Assembly (NCBI RefSeq): GCF_003436275.1
Contig: NZ_QSOP01000016.1
Location: forward strand, 1-51,073
Direction: 5' to 3'
From: Collinsella sp. TM09-10AT
GTDB taxonomy: Bacteria; Actinomycetota; Coriobacteriia; Coriobacteriales; Coriobacteriaceae
DNA: 51,073 bases
The notes under the pieces are model-generated. The model ran no database searches and was not told the origin of the DNA. It worked only from the letters and a program-made list of their open reading frames with translations. A program made the position numbers and the translations under genes. Below, in pieces: positions 23,672-33,222 of this stretch; the stretch's first letter is position 1, and every line of letters begins with the position of its first letter.

Positions 23672-25939
23672 TTAGCTCAGGTGCCAGATCTCGTCGTTGT
23701 ACTGGGAGATCGTACGGTCGGACGAGAAGGTGCCGGCGTTGGCGATATTGATGAGCGCCTTGCGCATCCAGGCGTCCTGGTCCTCGTAGTCGGCCAGCAC
23801 GCGCTCCTTGGTCTGGATGTACTCCTCAATGTCGAGCAGGGCCATAAACCAGTCCTTGCCCTTAATGTCGTCGTGCAGGCGCTGCAGGCGCTCGGCGTTG
23901 CCGGTTGCCATAAAGGCCGGGTTGGTGATGAAGTCCACCAGCAGTTTAATGCCGGGCTTGCGGTAGAGCGCACCGGCGTTGTAGGTGCCGTCGGCGTAGA
24001 GCTGCTCGACCTGTTTGGACGAGGCACCAAAGGTATAGATGTTCTCGTCGCCCACGAGCTCGGCAATCTCCACGTTGGCGCCGTCGAGCGTGCACAGGGT
24101 TAGGGCGCCGTTGAGCATGAACTTCATGTTGGAGGTGCCGCTCGCCTCCTTGGAGGCCAGGCTGATCTGCTCGGAGATGTCAGCGGCGGGGATCACGCGC
24201 TCGGCGGCGGTGACGTTGTAGTTCTCGATCATGACAACCTGCAGGTAGGGAGCCACGTCGGGGTCGTTTGCAATCCACTGCGACAGCGTCAGGATCAGAT
24301 GGATGATGTCCTGCGCGATAGTGTAGGCAGGCGCCGCCTTGCCGCCAAAGATGATGGTGACAGGGTGCTTAGGCCTGTTGCCGTTCTTGATATCGAAGTA
24401 CTTCCAGATGATGTAGAGCGCGAGCATCTGCTGACGCTTGTACTCGTGGATGCGCTTGACCTGGACGTCGATGATGGCGTTGGAGGGAATGGTCACGCCC
24501 TGCTCGAGCGCCATGAACTGGCGCATGATGGCCTTGGCCTCGACCTTGGTGGCGGCCAGGCGCTCAAGAACGTCCTTGTCGTCGGCGAACTTGGCGAGTT
24601 TGCTCAGATCGCCGGTGCTGCGCCAGTCGGTGCCGATTACATCGTCGAGCAGGCTGGCGAGTGCGGGGTTGGCTCCATGGATCCAGCGGCGGAAGGTGAT
24701 GCCGTTGGTCTTGTTGGAGAACTTCTCGGGATAGATCTCGTAGAACGGATGAAGCTCGGTGTCCTCCAGAATCTTGGTGTGGAGTGCGGCGACGCCATTG
24801 ATGGAGAAGCCAAAGTGAATGTCCATGTGGGCCATGTGGACGGTGTCGTGCTCGTCGATGATGGCGACGCGCGGGTCGTCGTGCTCGGCCTTGGCAACCT
24901 CGTCGAGCTTGACGATGATGTCGGCGATGGCGGGCGAGACCTTCTGCAGGCTGGCGAGCGGCCACTTCTCGAGCGCCTCGGCAAGGATCGTGTGGTTGGT
25001 GTAGGCGACCATGGAGCGCATGATGGTAACGGCCTCGTCAAACTCGATGTCGTGCTCGGTGGTGAGCAGGCGGATGAGCTCGGGAATGACCATGGTGGGG
25101 TGCGTGTCGTTGATCTGGACCACGGCGTAGTCGGCCAGATCGTGCAGGTTGCTGCCGCGCTCGACGGCCTCGTCGATCAGGAGCTGGGCGGCGTTGCTCA
25201 CCATGAAGTACTCCTGGTAGATGCGAAGCAGGCGGCCCTGCTCATCGGAATCATCCGGATAGAGGAACAAGGTGAGGTTCTTGGCGATCTTCGTCTTGTC
25301 GAAGTCGATGGAGCTGCCGGGGACCAGGCCGTCGTCGACACTTGCCAGGTCAAACAGACGCAGGCGGTTCTTGGTGGGCTGGTCGTAACCGGGCACATCG
25401 ATGTTGACGAGCTTGGAGGTAACGGCAAAATCGCCAAACTCGACGGTGTAGGAGCGGTCGTCATCGATCAGGATGTCCTGCTCGCCAAGCCACTCGTCGG
25501 GGACGGCCTTTTGCTGGTTGTCGGCAAAGCGCTGACGGAACAGGCCGTAATGGTAATTGAGGCCCACGCCGTCACCGGTAAGACCCAGCGTGGCAATGGA
25601 ATCCAGGAAGCACGCGGCCAGACGGCCCAGGCCGCCGTTGCCCAGCGACGGTTCGACCTCAAACTCCTCAATCTTGTTGAGGTCGTGGCCGGCAGCGGTG
25701 AGCTGGTCTTTAACCTCGGCATAGATGCCAAGGTCGATCATGTTGTTGATCAGCAGTTTTCCAATCAAAAACTCAGCAGAGATGTAGTAGAGCTTTTTCT
25801 TGCCATTGTTGAGTGGGCAGGCAGCAGAGCGCTCCTGCACGAGCTTGACCAGCAGTTTGTAAATGCGGCGGTCATCGAGTTGCTCGAGCGAAGTTCCAAA
25901 GGACTGCTCGGCAAGATCCGCAAGATTGATACAGGGCAT
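23672..25939 (-). CDS. glgP: Glycogen/maltodextrin phosphorylase
   Basis: Releases glucose 1-phosphate from alpha-1,4-glucans, using PLP. The EASGTSNMKFMLNG segment holds the PLP lysine, VQINDTHPTMVIPELIR is the conserved mid-protein motif, and NGGLGRLAACFLDS lies in the N-terminal domain. At 755 aa it is slightly shorter than E. coli MalP, but the core is complete. It lies 130 bp downstream of malQ, in the same direction but beyond a terminator, so it may have its own promoter. With MalQ it degrades maltodextrins brought in by the adjacent ABC system. Confidence 0.95.
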   Translation of the reverse strand: MPCINLADLAEQSFGTSLEQLDDRRIYKLLVKLVQERSAACPLNNGKKKLYYISAEFLIGKLLINNMIDLGIYAEVKDQLTAAGHDLNKIEEFEVEPSLGNGGLGRLAACFLDSIATLGLTGDGVGLNYHYGLFRQRFADNQQKAVPDEWLGEQDILIDDDRSYTVEFGDFAVTSKLVNIDVPGYDQPTKNRLRLFDLASVDDGLVPGSSIDFDKTKIAKNLTLFLYPDDSDEQGRLLRIYQEYFMVSNAAQLLIDEAVERGSNLHDLADYAVVQINDTHPTMVIPELIRLLTTEHDIEFDEAVTIMRSMVAYTNHTILAEALEKWPLASLQKVSPAIADIIVKLDEVAKAEHDDPRVAIIDEHDTVHMAHMDIHFGFSINGVAALHTKILEDTELHPFYEIYPEKFSNKTNGITFRRWIHGANPALASLLDDVIGTDWRSTGDLSKLAKFADDKDVLERLAATKVEAKAIMRQFMALEQGVTIPSNAIIDVQVKRIHEYKRQQMLALYIIWKYFDIKNGNRPKHPVTIIFGGKAAPAYTIAQDIIHLILTLSQWIANDPDVAPYLQVVMIENYNVTAAERVIPAADISEQISLASKEASGTSNMKFMLNGALTLCTLDGANVEIAELVGDENIYTFGASSKQVEQLYADGTYNAGALYRKPGIKLLVDFITNPAFMATGNAERLQRLHDDIKGKDWFMALLDIEEYIQTKERVLADYEDQDAWMRKALINIANAGTFSSDRTISQYNDEIWHLS

Positions 25940-25986
25940 GTTTCCTCCTGTGGCGAGTTGACGACATGTCAGAAATTCAAAAGAAG

Positions 25987-26020
25987 CCCGCGCGAGGGGA
26001 TTGGAGTGGCCTCGCGCGGG
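25987..26020 (-). terminator. Terminator between malQ and glgP
   Basis: CCCGCGCGAGG (25987-25997) pairs with CCTCGCGCGGG (26010-26020). On the minus strand the stem is followed by CTTCTTTT. Confidence 0.8.
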
Positions 26021-26068
26021 AAAAGCGGTCGCGTCCGCACGGTGGGGTGGGGTCGGGCGCGGTGGCTC

Positions 26069-27646
26069 CTATTGAGGAAGCTCGATTTCGGCTTCCGATG
26101 GGATGCGGAAGTAGGTCTCGGTCCAGTCGGTGAGTTTATGCTCGAGCTCGCGGGTGATGGCGCCATCGAGCATGCGCCAGGTCCAGTTTCCGCCCAGGGT
26201 GGCGGGGGTGTTAATGCGCGCCTCGTTGCCCAGATTGAGCAGGTCCTGCATGGTGTAGATGCAGGTATCGCTCACGCTGGCGGCGATGGTGCGGTTGAGC
26301 GCATCGGCCATGGACTCGCCTGCCTGCTGGTGGGTATACAGGGCCGCCTGCTCGCGCTGACGCGGGGTGGCCGTTCCCTCATACCAGCCGCGTGCTGTTT
26401 CGTTGTCATGCGTTCCGACGTAGGCGACGGTGTTGGCAATGTAGTTGTGCGGCAGGTAGTACGAGTTGGTGCCCTCAAAGGCAAACTGCAGGATCTTCAT
26501 GCCAGGGAAGCCCGTGGTGTCGCGCATGTCGATGACACCAGGGGTAAGAAAGCCCAGGTCTTCGGCAATGATGGGAAGCGTGCCGAGCTTTTCCTCGAGC
26601 ACCTTGAAGAGCTTGAGGCCGGGTCCCTGCGTCCATGAACCATATGACGAATCGGGAGAGGAGAACGGCACCTCCCAAAATGCCTCGAAACCGCGGAAGT
26701 GGTCCAGACGGATGATGTCGTACATGTCGAGGGCGGCTCGGATGCGGCCTTCCCACCAGGAAAAGCCGTCCGACTCCATGGCGTCCCAGTCGTAGATGGG
26801 GTTGCCCCAATACTGGCCGGTGGCCGAGAACTGATCGGGCGGTGTTCCCGCGACGCTGACGGGATTGCCGGCGGCGTCGATCTTAAAGAGCTCGGGCGTG
26901 GCCCACATCTCGACGGAGTCGCGCGAGACGTAGATGGGCAGGTCGCCGATGATCAGGATGTCGCGCTCGTTGGCATAGGCCTTGAGGCGGCTCCACTGGC
27001 GATCGAAGAAGTACTGCGTCATCTGGTGGTAAAGCATGCGCTCGGGGTGGGCGGCGCAGATCTTGTTGGATGCCTCGCCGCGGCGGCGGAGCTCCTCGGG
27101 CCACTCCCAGAAGGCCTTGAGCCCGCACTCCTCTTTGACGGTCATGAACTCGCAGTAGGGGATGAGCCAGTCCTCGTTGGCTTGGATAAAGTCATCAAAA
27201 TCGGCCGGCTTGTCGGCAGCAAAGCGCTCAGCGGCTCGGTCGAGAATCTGACGGCGGCCGCCAAAGATAGCACCGTAGTCGACATTGCTGGGATCGGAGC
27301 CCAGGTACACGCCGTCGATATCGTGCTGCTCCAGATAGCCGGCCTCGATAAGCTCGGCAAAGTCGATAAAGTTGGGGTTGCCCGCACGGGCCGAGAACGA
27401 CTGATAGGGCGAGTCGCCATAGCTCGTCGTCGTAAGGGGCAGAATCTGCCAGTAATGTTGTTTGCACGAGGCAAGAAAATCGACGAAGTCGTAGGCATTC
27501 CAGCCAAAGCCGCCGATGCCGTAAGGCCCGGGCAATGACGAAACGGGCATCAGAACACCGCTTGCACGCTCCATGGATGCACTCACCGTCCTTTTGAATA
27601 AGGGGCTGCGCCGTAGATGGATAGACGGCTCGTCCCGAGTTTCCAT
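26069..27646 (-). CDS. malQ: 4-alpha-glucanotransferase
   Basis: Glycoside hydrolase family 77 amylomaltase, which transfers glucan segments between maltodextrins. RASGVLMPVSSLPGPYGIGGFG opens the domain. DLPIYVSRDSVEMW, IRLDHFRGFEAFWEVP with the catalytic Asp, EDLGFLTPGV with the acid Glu, and YVGTHDNETARGW follow in order. The 525-aa frame begins at ATG 27646. An internal ATG at residue 25 (MERASGV) matches the usual N-terminus of MalQ, so the first 24 residues may be untranslated. A GTTTAAAC palindrome lies about 30 bp upstream. Confidence 0.93.
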   Translation of the reverse strand: METRDEPSIHLRRSPLFKRTVSASMERASGVLMPVSSLPGPYGIGGFGWNAYDFVDFLASCKQHYWQILPLTTTSYGDSPYQSFSARAGNPNFIDFAELIEAGYLEQHDIDGVYLGSDPSNVDYGAIFGGRRQILDRAAERFAADKPADFDDFIQANEDWLIPYCEFMTVKEECGLKAFWEWPEELRRRGEASNKICAAHPERMLYHQMTQYFFDRQWSRLKAYANERDILIIGDLPIYVSRDSVEMWATPELFKIDAAGNPVSVAGTPPDQFSATGQYWGNPIYDWDAMESDGFSWWEGRIRAALDMYDIIRLDHFRGFEAFWEVPFSSPDSSYGSWTQGPGLKLFKVLEEKLGTLPIIAEDLGFLTPGVIDMRDTTGFPGMKILQFAFEGTNSYYLPHNYIANTVAYVGTHDNETARGWYEGTATPRQREQAALYTHQQAGESMADALNRTIAASVSDTCIYTMQDLLNLGNEARINTPATLGGNWTWRMLDGAITRELEHKLTDWTETYFRIPSEAEIELPQ

Positions 27647-27674
27647 TTCTATTGTCCCTATTGTAGAACATGTT

Positions 27675-27682
27675 GTTTAAAC
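27675..27682. promoter_or_regulatory. GTTTAAAC site upstream of malQ
   Basis: The palindrome TGTTTAAACA lies 29 bp before the malQ start and matches the sites flanking the GntR gene. It probably puts malQ in the same regulon. The rest of 27647-27852 holds no gene. Confidence 0.5.
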
Positions 27683-27852
27683 ATGTATATAGAGAATGAA
27701 AAAGTTGCCGAATTTCGGTGAATGGTAGTGCGCCATAAAGACGATATGAGCAGAACAATGTGAGCCCCTGCTTCGTATCGTCTTTTGATTCGTGGGCCAA
27801 GGCTGACAATGGTCGTCGTCATTAAAATCCGGCAGCCAGCCAGGTTGCCACA

Positions 27853-28600
27853 ATGCGAGACTGGCTCACAATGCCACATGTTGCCTCTATTGGCCTTGAG
27901 GTGCACGCCCGCAGCATCAAAGGATGCGCCTTCAATCCGTTCACGGGCGAGATCGGCGGGAAGCCCTTTCTCCTACGACCCCGCCTCCGTCGCCGACTCG
28001 ATCCTTTCTATCGAGTCGCCCGGGGCAGTCTACGAGTCCGGCGTCACCGGCTTTCCCTTCTGCAGGGAGCCGCGCTGCCTCGGCGTGGACTGCGTCATCG
28101 GCGCGGTCTCCAAGATGCAGAGGCCCGCGGCCGACAAGCGACGCAAGACCGACAAGCGCGACGCCGAGTTTTCGGCCAAGCAGCTCGCACTGCACGAAAT
28201 CGTCGAGGTCCACGTCCCCGACTGCGAGTGCGAGGGCGCCAGGGACCTCTCCCAGGCCCCCGCCGATGCCCGGGAGAGGTTACCGTGTTACCGTCAAGCA
28301 GCGCCTCTCCAAGTACCTGCCCAGGAATGGGCAGTGCCACCCCGGCGGAGACGACCAGAGAAGGAGGCTCGGGACGTGGACCAGGGCGCACTGGGCCTGG
28401 ATCGAAGCCGCGGAGATGGCCGACCCCACGGCCCAGCAGACCCTCGACTGCTATAAGGAGCGCGTCAAGCGGGCGGTAGACGAGAAGAAGGACCTGGAAT
28501 CCAAGGTGGAGTCCCAGTCGGAACAGCCCCGATGGAAGCCGACGATGGACGTGCTCAGCTGCATGAAGGGCATCGACGTCGTCATCTCCGCTGTTAGTGT
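27853..28600 (+). pseudogene. IS110-family transposase remnant
   Basis: The first frame encodes IGLEVHARSIKGCAFNPFTG, the DEDD-domain start of IS110 transposases. A frame change near 27960 continues with SYDPASVADSIL, VYESGVTGF, LGVDCVIGAVSKM and KTDKRDAEFSAKQLA. A second change near 28270 leads to VKQRLSKYLPRNGQ, GTWTRAHWAWIE and SCMKGIDVV. The match then stops, so the C-terminal Transposase_20 domain is missing. It marks the left edge of the accessory island. Confidence 0.85.
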
Positions 28601-28965
28601 TAGTGTATTTTTCACCGTTCAGTTTAATGCTACCACTGACAGTTGAAACGCCTGTGGAAGGGATAGCCTTGTTGGACGGGGACTATTCGTGATAGTATCG
28701 CGCCGCAACATCGAGGCGCGAATCGCCCATGTGGTGGCAGTGCGAGTTTCGTGAGGTGTGGTGTGGACGGGACGCAGCGTTTTATGGGTCTGGCCGGTCC
28801 GACTGGTGTGCAGTTCTGTCGGGCCGGCCGAGATTGGTGAAGAGATCGCGTTGTTGAATGAGCGAATTTTACAAGCAGCTCTTCAAGGCGCTCTGGGCGT
28901 TGGCTAGGGCTGCGCAGTCAATCGCATGCAGCGATAGGCGAGGTGATTGCTCGATGGGTTGGCGA
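28601..28965. other. Non-coding stretch between IS110 remnant and peptide gene
   Basis: No credible gene. Two hairpins are visible: TCGCGCC (28698-28704) with GGCGCGA (28715-28721), and a 12-bp stem, GGCCGGtCCGAC with GTCGGgCCGGCC, near 28791-28830. The second lies downstream of the minus-strand peptide gene and may end its transcript, though no T run follows. Confidence 0.4.
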
Positions 28966-29148
28966 CTAGTTTTGTGCCGTACTTGCCCCGGTGCCGTCGT
29001 TATCTGCCGAGTACCAGAATGCGTAGGCCGCAACGACGGCATCGTAGACGGCTGCAACTACGTTATCCACGACGGCTGCGAAGTTGACTACAACGGGAAT
29101 GGGGCCGGTTTTGGAATCCATCTTCTCTACTTCTGGGGTCTCGTACAT
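28966..29148 (-). CDS. Putative RiPP precursor peptide, Val/Ala-rich
   Basis: 60 aa. The N-terminal MYETPEVEKMD resembles the YxxP-x-[VLI] leader motifs read by PqqD-like recognition domains. The middle (residues 19-46) is a Val/Ala run punctuated by N, D and Y, ending in AAYAFWYSADND. There is no Cys. GGAG, immediately after the stop of the radical SAM gene, is 8 nt from the ATG, so both are on one transcript. I do not recognise the family. The pairing with a radical SAM enzyme suggests a C-C crosslinked or epimerised peptide; this is inference. Confidence 0.7.
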   Translation of the reverse strand: MYETPEVEKMDSKTGPIPVVVNFAAVVDNVVAAVYDAVVAAYAFWYSADNDGTGASTAQN

Positions 29149-29160
29149 GGGAACATCTCC

Positions 29161-30207
29161 TTAGAGTTGGGACAGGACGCTCAGGTCGCCTAGATCGTCA
29201 TCGATTAGGTCGATATAGAGGTCGCCGTCCATATTGATGTCTGCAATCAACGATGAGATCTCTTCCATCTCGTCAATCGAGTGCATGCGATTGGCCAACG
29301 CGGTAATAACGGGTTTATCCCAAACGGTTGCCATTCCGGCATCGTAGTATTCCTGAAGACTGTGTTTGCGAACGTTTCCAATGATGAGAGGTATATAGGG
29401 GGATACGACGATATCGCCATTGGCGTGGATGGCCACTTGGTCAAATTGCATCTGCAGCTGGGGGAATCTGACCAAGTGGTCGATGGGGTCGCCCCACTCA
29501 AACATGAAGTAGCCTCGATAGCCTGGATCGTATCGAAGGTCGTTGATCGTGTTGACCAACCGACGGTATTGATTATTTGAAGGGCGAATTGTGCGGTTTT
29601 TTCGGGCTCTGCCGAGGAGCATAAGTGGCTGAACTCGAAGGTCAATTCGGTCGGTCCTGCTCGACGATTTCAGCTTGTCCCGGAGCATCGTGCAAACTGG
29701 TTTGAAATCGTCGACATTAAATGATGTTGGACAAAAGGCAATCGAAAGGTGCAGCGAAGTTTCGTTCAGCGTGATATCGATGGCGTCTAGTACCCGGTCG
29801 TATAGCCCCGGGAACCCCCGCATATGTTCATGAGAATCACGTAGGCCATCGAGGCTAAACTGTATGCCGTTTAAACCGGTATGTTCGAGCTCATGCAAAG
29901 TAATTGAGCTTGCGAGCAGTCCGTTTGACACGAGGTTGCATTTGACGCCAGATGTGCTGAGCCGCCGCAAAGATTCGACGACAAGATTCTTGCGCAGAAG
30001 GGTCTCGCCTCCGCAGAAGCAGAAGCTAAAGGGGTGCATTTGACAAATCGAGTCGACGAGTTCGAGGACTTCGCTATCGGATAATTCGTTTGCGAGGACG
30101 TCGTTTTCTCCACTGTTGTTGAAGCAGTGTAGACAACGAAGGTTGCATTTGTTTGTAATGTCGAGCGCAACGCTGTGAGGCGCTCCGATTATTGCTGTCA
30201 TGCTCAT
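29161..30207 (-). CDS. Radical SAM peptide maturase lacking SPASM cysteines
   Basis: 348 aa. CNLRCLHC (near residue 21) gives the CxxxCxxC motif that binds the 4Fe-4S/SAM cluster, and CFCGGETLLRK is the GGE motif. The C-terminal region has the SPASM-like phrase AIHANGDIVVSPYIPLIIGNV, but the positions usually occupied by Cys are Val, Ser and Tyr. An auxiliary cluster is therefore unlikely. The enzyme has no N-terminal recognition domain. It sits between a 69-codon frame upstream (TAATG overlap) and the Val-rich peptide gene downstream, its likely substrate. Confidence 0.85.
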   Translation of the reverse strand: MSMTAIIGAPHSVALDITNKCNLRCLHCFNNSGENDVLANELSDSEVLELVDSICQMHPFSFCFCGGETLLRKNLVVESLRRLSTSGVKCNLVSNGLLASSITLHELEHTGLNGIQFSLDGLRDSHEHMRGFPGLYDRVLDAIDITLNETSLHLSIAFCPTSFNVDDFKPVCTMLRDKLKSSSRTDRIDLRVQPLMLLGRARKNRTIRPSNNQYRRLVNTINDLRYDPGYRGYFMFEWGDPIDHLVRFPQLQMQFDQVAIHANGDIVVSPYIPLIIGNVRKHSLQEYYDAGMATVWDKPVITALANRMHSIDEMEEISSLIADINMDGDLYIDLIDDDLGDLSVLSQL

Positions 30208-30416
30208 TATTGCTCCTTATCGAGCGGACGAACAAATAGCTTGACGTCGCCCGAGTCGAGTTCGTCGGGCAGGGTGCCGACTAAGAAGAAGCCAAGGTGC
30301 TGGCTGGAACGGTCAAGTTGCTCGGCAATTGGGGTGGAATTAGGCGCATCTATTCTGAGCGTGCGGTAGGCTTTGGGAGCGGAAGATTCGTAGTATTCTG
30401 CAAGACGGTCGAGCAC
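30207..30416 (-). CDS. Short, possibly 5'-truncated ORF upstream of the radical SAM gene
   Basis: 69 codons from a GTG. The frame stays open further upstream to a TAA near 30470, with no good start or ribosome site. The end, GFFLVGTLPDELDSGDVKLF, vaguely recalls the C-terminus of a GNAT acetyltransferase, but I cannot assign it. Its stop overlaps the maturase ATG (TAATG), which argues that it is translated or was until recently. It may be the remaining 3' end of a larger gene lost on the right. Confidence 0.4.
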   Translation of the reverse strand: MLDRLAEYYESSAPKAYRTLRIDAPNSTPIAEQLDRSSQHLGFFLVGTLPDELDSGDVKLFVRPLDKEQ

Positions 30417-30496
30417 GCTGGCAAGCAGCGTAGGGCTGCAATTGTAAGACGTTTTGTTGTTTGACGATTAGGCTGTTATTGAAGGAGTGGACTTGA

Positions 30497-30859
30497 GTGA
30501 TGGCGATGTCGGACGTTATAGTTCCAATGGTGGGGTCATGCCTGCTGCTGGTGTTCGGAATAATGATGTATCGAGGCAAGCTCACGGGATTGCTTGCTGG
30601 AATGTCATCGCTATCGGGAGGGCGTTTAGAGGAGGAAAAGCGGACGGCCGAGTCTCTAGGCACAAACCGAGCGGTGGGGGCGGTTATAGTTTTCTCCGCA
30701 ATATGTCTCCTTTTTTCGTCCCTTTTTCCGGACAAAAGGGCGATTTTCGGTCTGATGGTGGCTGCCGTAATAATCGCCGCACTTGCCTATGTAAATAGGG
30801 AGTCTATTCGTATGTATATCAAGGCGAAACGGAATCCTGGGCATCGCAACTCGCGATAG
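30497..30859 (+). CDS. Small membrane protein, DUF3784-like
   Basis: 120 aa with three likely membrane segments (SCLLLVFGIMMY, AVGAVIVFSAICLLFSSLF, IFGLMVAAVIIAALAYV). The GKLTGLLAGMSSLS loop resembles DUF3784 proteins, which occur near bacteriocin and regulator genes in Firmicutes and Actinobacteria. GTG 30497 is favoured, 9 nt after AAGGAG; ATG at 30500 or 30506 is possible. It is the first gene of the plus-strand side of the peptide locus. Function is unknown. Confidence 0.6.
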   Translation: MMAMSDVIVPMVGSCLLLVFGIMMYRGKLTGLLAGMSSLSGGRLEEEKRTAESLGTNRAVGAVIVFSAICLLFSSLFPDKRAIFGLMVAAVIIAALAYVNRESIRMYIKAKRNPGHRNSR

Positions 30860-30941
30860 TGTTTTGCGAGGATTAACAATAAGGAGTGTATGGGAGCGAT
30901 TAAGCGGCGAACTAATTCAGTTTTGGATAAAAGGTCGCTTG

Positions 30942-32557
30942 ATGGGGGCTGGCATGTTTAAGAAGACGGTTAACGAGTTATTTCGCTGTAAAGGGTCGCG
31001 GCTTTTCGTGATTCTCATGTCGGTGAATTATGCTCTCTCGTGCGTCATGCCCGCCTTAAACGGTGGGTTTGTAGATTTTCTCGTGACGAATAGGGATCCA
31101 TCTCGCGTCGTATGGTTTGCAGCCTTTGTTGCCAGCATAGGGATATCGGCATCCTTCATGTCGTATGCGATGGGCGTGAACGTATCGCGCGTCATTTTGG
31201 AGATGACTACGAGACTGATGGGGGCCACGTGTGAGTCGTTTGAACGAGGGCCCTTGGAAAAGGGGGAGCAGGCGGATTCATCCTATACAACGCAGAGGGT
31301 GTATGCGGATTCGAATGCGGTGTCATCGTTTGTCGTGAACAACTTCCTGACAATCGGGCTTAACATCATTCTGATTGTGTTTATTTTCATCATTCTGTTT
31401 TCAATTAACCCGGTGTTTCTGGCGTTAAGTACATGTTCGCTTGGGGCATACTTCATTTTATTTAGGGTGTTGAAAAAGCCGCTGTACAACAGTTCGCTTG
31501 CGAACAAAGAGGGGTTGAGCAAGCTGTTCGCATCCGTGAGCGGCGAGCTGTCGCAGTTGTTTGACATTAAGTGCGATGGGGCATATGACCAGAGTGCCCG
31601 TACGCTCAAGGGGGTATTCGAGGGGTACTACCCGATTTACATGAAAGCAAGTAGGGTCTCGAATCTGGCCACCTCGAGCGACGGCCTGATCTCATCTGTG
31701 TTCCGGGGAGCGTTGCTTGTGATCTCCGGAATGGAAATATTAAGCGGAAGAATGAGCATTGGCGAGTTCACAATGGTGAACTCGTATTACTCGATGGCGT
31801 TCGGATGCTTCAAATATTATTTGAATTATTTCAAATCATATCAGGACGCGAGGGCCTCGTTCGACCGATTGGAGGCTCTGTCGGAAGGCGCCGAGGACCG
31901 CGGCACCATCTCGGTTGGGCACGTGGAGAGCATATCGTTGTCCAACATCGCGTACCGATATGCGGGAAAGCCCTACTTGTACCGCGATCTCTCCGTGGAG
32001 GTCGAGAGGGGGAAACCTATGCCATTACCGGGCCGAACGGATGCGGCAAAAGCACGTTTCTGAAGGTGCTTCTTGGACTATATTCTGCTGGGGGGCATCG
32101 GACTTTGGGGTCGGTGCCATATGAAGAGCTCGATATGGAGACGATCCGACATGACCTGTTTGCGGTGTGCCCGCAAAAGCTCTTTATTCCGAATGAAACG
32201 GTGGAACACTATCTTGAGAGGGCATCGATTCGGGGAACGGGCGAGCATCTCTGCGAGCTTGTGCCGAGTTTCTGCCGAACCGTCGAATCGTTAAAAGGTA
32301 AGAATTGTAGGGACCTTTCTGGTGGAGAGTATCGGAAGCTAAGGATAATCTCAGCACTTTGCAGGCAACCGGAAGTGCTTGTGTTTGACGAGCCGACGAA
32401 TGATTTAGACGAAGAAAGCCGTCGGGAGTTCACGGAGTATGTCTCTCGAAACCCCTTTAATCAGCTAATTCTTGTTGTAAGCCACGATCAGGATTTGATT
32501 TTGGCATGCGATAAGAAACTGGATTTAAATTTCGACTCGAAAGATGGGCAATGCTGA
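30942..32557 (+). pseudogene. ABC exporter with an apparent frameshift at the Walker A region
   Basis: The first frame encodes an exporter membrane domain of about five or six helices up to VEVERGK. The Walker A sequence GPNGCGKSTFLK, the signature LSGGEYRKLR, Walker B VLVFDEPTNDLDE and the H-loop VVSHDQD lie in another frame. The switch is at a run of five G followed by AAA (32008-32015); one added G would restore a full-length ~539-aa protein. A ribosome site (AAGGAG, 30881-30886) serves an ATG at 30890 that gives only a 23-codon overlapping frame, so the true 5' end is unclear. It is paralogous to the exporter at 38126. Mutation, sequencing error or programmed slippage are all possible. 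Confidence 0.75.
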
Positions 32558-32677
32558 TGAGAAACGCTTGGAGTTCGGGATTGCGCGGCGTGAAGCGACC
32601 CTCTTCTTATCGAGTTCGTTACAATGTAGGAAAAACAGTAAGTAAGAAGACCTCTGATTGCTTTAGGAGGAGCTGTG

Positions 32678-33214
32678 GTGAATAGCGCCCAGAAGATCGA
32701 TAAGTCCATCCAGAAGATGATGACTCTCGGAAGAAGGCTTGGGATTCTGTTTACGGCGCTGTTTATAGCGGTGTGTTGCTGTTCGGTGGTGGTGGTTATT
32801 TCCATTGGGCTTATGGCTGCTCAAGGAAACCTATATGATCCATCAAAGACGGTTTCCGTAGTGGTTCCTTTGATGTATCTTCTGATTTCCGGAGGGGCCA
32901 CATGGACCCTGCGGGGAATCAGCATGGACATGGCTCATGGCGAATCGCCCTTTACCCTTTCGCATGCTCGAAGAATCTCGATTATCGGGTGGCTGTTTGT
33001 TGCAGCAGCAATAGGTGACCTCTTGTTTTCTCCGGGGTTTCTTTCGATAGTGATTGGCCCCTTCGACTTGCTGGGGAACGCCTATTCGATGTTTGAAAAC
33101 CTGGCCCTGCCCATAGATATTGGTGCTGTGCTGGGGGCCGTTTGCTGCTTCTCGATTTCTGCGATATGGCGCTACGGAGCTCTGCTTCAAGACCAGACCG
33201 AGGATTTGGTGTGA
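32678..33214 (+). CDS. DUF2975-family membrane protein
   Basis: 178 aa from GTG 32678, 7 nt after TAGGAGG; GTG 32675 is the alternative. Four hydrophobic segments are visible, with a GESPFTLSHARRISIIGWLF motif typical of DUF2975 between the second and third. DUF2975 genes are regularly followed by a small XRE-type repressor, as here (the stop at 33214 lies 8 nt before the next ATG). The pair probably acts as a sensor-repressor unit. Its link to the peptide genes just downstream is inferred from position. Confidence 0.75.
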   Translation: MNSAQKIDKSIQKMMTLGRRLGILFTALFIAVCCCSVVVVISIGLMAAQGNLYDPSKTVSVVVPLMYLLISGGATWTLRGISMDMAHGESPFTLSHARRISIIGWLFVAAAIGDLLFSPGFLSIVIGPFDLLGNAYSMFENLALPIDIGAVLGAVCCFSISAIWRYGALLQDQTEDLV

Positions 33215-33222
33215 GGGGCGGC

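Noticed and set aside
24299..26638. 779-codon plus-strand frame over glgP/malQ
   Set aside because: Antisense shadow; glgP and malQ have all family motifs on the other strand.
32001..32020. Programmed -1 frameshift via GGGAAAC
   Set aside because: The heptamer GGGAAAC is present, but it is not in the phase that the membrane-domain frame needs; mutation or sequencing error is simpler.
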